NCBI GenBank assembly: GCA_037447655.1
Contig: JBBHKE010000413.1
Span: 124,001 to 188,000, forward strand
DNA from: Zygnema cylindricum
Taxonomy: Eukaryota > Streptophyta > Zygnematophyceae > Zygnematales > Zygnemataceae
Direction: 5' to 3'
Length of the DNA: 64,000 nt
Shown: positions 62,025 to 64,000 of the stretch, piece after piece
Layout of the letters: every line of letters begins with the position of its first letter
Numbering within the stretch: the stretch's first letter is position 1
Translations under genes and position numbers: made by a program
The notes under the pieces: model-generated
The model's input: only the letters and a program-made list of their open reading frames with translations
Told to the model about the DNA's origin: nothing
The model's database searches: none

Positions 62025-63059
62025 TGTAGAAATTAATGGTTTTTAAGAATTTTCTAGGTCTGAATAGAAATAAAGAAGCCGAGGCAGTCTACCTCTAACT
62101 TCTCTCTCCAACTCTCAAACTTGTCGCAGTCACTGAGAAATTGGAGAGGAAGCTAGAGCCATGGCTACCTAGGCTATCCTCGGTTTTCCGGGAATTTTAT
62201 ATTAGTCTAGGGATTAATTACTAAAAGATATGTGCCGGCGATAGGATTTGATCCTGGTACCTGCCGGCCGTTAGAGAGAAGATAGCTGGTAGCCTTAGCC
62301 GTTAAGTCTAAAAGTAGTCTTACATAATATATAGTACGATAATGATTTAATCATGTACACGTAGGATAAATCATTTAACTATAACTGTTAACGGGATACA
62401 TAGATATGGTAGTGTAAAAGTACGAATTGCGGTACGAATAAGAAATCAATACCGCGCATTGATTTCGTAAGCGAAACAAATACCGCGCATATATTTATTA
62501 CGGCTACAATCAAATGCGAGTTTAATCGGACGGCCGGAATTAGCGTCGAGATCGCGGAAGGAGAATTCGGCGGTTTGTGGGCATCGCCATATCGGATGAC
62601 ACGTGGCGATGTAACATTGGAGCGCGGCATCTCCGAGGATTAAAAGAGCGAATCTGGATATTCCACGTGTGGAGATTCAAGCCATGTCGTACAATGTCCG
62701 TACATAAAGTACACCGGCAGCTCTACTTTTCCGTACATAACTGTATTTTGATTGGTTCTGTACATCAGTAGATAGAGTCTGTGAGAGAGATAGGACTTGG
62801 AAAAATTAGAAGATAGGACCCTCTCTCCCAGAGAGCTTCTGTACAAAAGGTCAACTTTGACCCTCTATAACTTACTCCTCAGGGGAGCAAATTCACAGAT
62901 TCTTTTTGCTATCGACTCAGGGGAGTCTTGCCTTCACAAAGGTGAAGCTGGTCAGTGTTTTTGTCTGCCAAGGTGGCAGTTATTTTTGCTTAAACACAAA
63001 GGGGTCAGGATTATCCTAGAGGCTTCTTGGAAGCTGTCCACTCTGAGGACTTATTGAGG
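62025..63059 (+). repeat. Cop-3 LTR (5' copy of the nested element), cut by gap
   Basis: Starts TGTAGAAATTAATGG and follows the whole 13689-14743 LTR up to ACTTATTGAGG, about 12 bp short of the expected end. The ATG near the end is ATT here. Its last 370 bp or so are nearly identical to 16297-16663, as expected for the two LTRs of one element. Confidence 0.88.
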
Positions 63060-63069
63060 NNNNNNNNNN
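63060..63069. other. Assembly gap (10 N)
   Basis: Second scaffold join, bounding the middle contig. Confidence 0.98.
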
Positions 63070-63379
63070 TTATTAGGTAGGAAGAAGTGCTCGAAGAGAA
63101 TTAGGAGACTTTCGTGTGAAAACGGAGTAAGCTTAGAAGCCGAGTGGAAAGTGGAGGTCGAGGAGCAACTCAAGAGGTAGCAGGAGTAGCCTTAGGAGAG
63201 GGAACTTAACACAACGGTGTTTACGGAAGAAGAAAAACGCCAACCAAAAGTCTAAACGAGGAGGAAGTTAGAGTTGAAACAGTTAAATCATGTGAGCCGG
63301 TACATTACAGAGCTGAAGAATGTTTTCACTGTTTCAACTCTAACTTCCAGAAAGGAGAAGGAGGAGGTGGTGGAGCTGG
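63070..63379 (+). other. Unassigned purine-rich segment with inverted repeat
   Basis: Rich in AGGAG/GAAG words on the plus strand; perhaps Cop-3 gag-derived, but I cannot align it. It holds a perfect 21-bp inverted repeat GGAAGTTAGAGTTGAAACAGT (63263-63283) with its complement at 63328-63348, separated by 44 bp. Confidence 0.6.
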
Positions 63380-63750
63380 AGGTGAAAGGTGAGCCGAAGA
63401 TTCGAATGAGGCAAAAGTGTGCTTTCAGAGGATTAAGAGAAGCTCGTGAAGAAGGATGGATTATTGATTCATGAGCGTCTATACATATGTGTAGAGAAAA
63501 ACCATTGTTTACATAAATGAGAAACATCCCTACTGTAGAGATAGAGTATGGGGATGGGAGAATAGTAAGCACTAATTTAGTGGGATCTGTGGATCTGAGA
63601 GTCTTAGTAGATGGAAAGACATCCATACTCACTTTCTCTGATATTCTTTTTATTCTAGAGTTCTACAAGAATCTTATCTCTACGTCAATCTTAGATGATA
63701 AAGGTTTTGAGACTAGTACTAAGAAAGGAGTCTTTGTTGCTAGCCAATAG
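63380..63750 (+). pseudogene. Cop-3 family protease region
   Basis: One frame reads RQKCAFRGL, GWIIDS-stop-ASIHMC (TGA 63472-63474 replaces the Gly of the DSG active site), a second stop TAA at 63514, then MRNIPTVEIEYGDGRIVSTN, VDGKTSILTFSDILFI and LISTSILDDKGFET, typical of the stretch between copia protease and integrase. Homology ends near VFVASQ and TAG 63748-63750, shortly before another LTR. It is related to 15837-15961 and 9721-9796. Confidence 0.82.
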
Positions 63751-63777
63751 AATTAAGTGTATTTCATAGCTGAAAAA

Positions 63778-64000
63778 TGTTGGATTTGGAAACCTTTAGT
63801 CCTCTCTATATCTCGTGTGAGAGAAAGAGATTCTAGACTTAGTAGGTTTTGTATACAGATTGAGTCGACGTAGACAAGACTTGGTGTGGCTTGTAACTCC
63901 AAAGGGAGTTCACAGATTCGGTACACTCCATATACACGTGTCGGTCAGTGGGGAAGTCAAGCTTGGTTGAGTTGGTTGACAAAGTACAAATTTACTTGAG
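63778..64000 (+). repeat. Start of a plus-strand copia LTR, continues off window
   Basis: TGTTGGATTTGGAAACCTTT followed by AGTCCTCTCTATATCTCG closely matches the head of the Cop-1 LTR read in element orientation. Similarity continues to TACAAATTTACTTGAG at the edge. It is a Cop-1-like element or solo LTR inserted beside the Cop-3 fragment. Confidence 0.72.

Noticed and set aside
62231-62310. tRNA-like sequence on the minus strand of the Cop-3 LTR (also 13904-13985), with a T-loop-like GGATCAAATCC and GGCTAAGGCTACC
   Set aside because: There is no 5' acceptor strand to pair with the 3' end, and the A box and B box fit poorly. It could be a degenerate tRNA-derived piece but cannot be supported.

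Overview
The window is repeat-on-repeat eukaryotic DNA. I see no confident host gene, rRNA or tRNA gene, or CRISPR array. It holds LTR retrotransposons, mostly Ty1/copia with one Ty3/gypsy, nested in each other and in a very large 40-bp satellite. Two 10-N runs (16064-16073 and 63060-63069) show that it is a scaffold of three contigs. The host is probably a plant or alga: the gypsy primer-binding site is the TGGTATCAGAGC typical of plant elements, and the copia elements carry an internal initiator-tRNA-Met complement ending in CCCACC, as I recall the plant-type anticodon stem. This is inference and the species is not identifiable.

Layout. 1-3521: minus-strand copia (Cop-1), nearly open gag-pol, entering from the left edge and inserted in the last 26 bp of a gypsy 5' LTR. 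3522-9720: decayed plus-strand gypsy (Gyp-1) with a long extra segment after integrase. 9721-9796: scrap of a third copia family (Cop-3). 9797-13688: minus-strand copia (Cop-2) with a partial LTR inside it, cut by a plus-strand Cop-3 element (13689-16063). 16074-21336: tail of a Cop-3 LTR joined to the 5' part of a minus-strand copia (Cop-4R). 21337-60799: 40-bp satellite (Sat40) in three blocks, about 775 monomers by length, interrupted by a full-length minus-strand copia (Cop-5, 25685-31493, 5-bp target duplication) and an internally deleted plus-strand copia (Cop-6, 36972-39485, 5-bp target duplication). 60800-62024: 3' part of a minus-strand copia (Cop-4L) joined to a Cop-3 LTR (62025-63059). 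63070-64000: Cop-3 protease fragment and the start of another copia LTR.

Two observations stand out. First, in every copia LTR here whose 3' end is readable (11 copies, six LTR types), the LTR itself carries the gag start codon. The gag frame runs through the LTR end, always with LTR-terminal CA as the first two bases of a Gln codon, and straight into a primer-binding site resembling the anticodon region of initiator tRNA-Met, so the primer site is translated as V-M-G-P-P. Second, the middle contig looks circularly permuted. Its two ends are complementary halves of one copia broken at the same RNase H position by the same Cop-3 insertion, and the satellite flanks of the halves match as a target duplication. 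That predicts either a tandem unit or circle of about 47 kb or a mis-assembly.

Almost all reading frames are broken, so the window reads as a retrotransposon graveyard in satellite heterochromatin. Cop-1 and Cop-5 look the least decayed.
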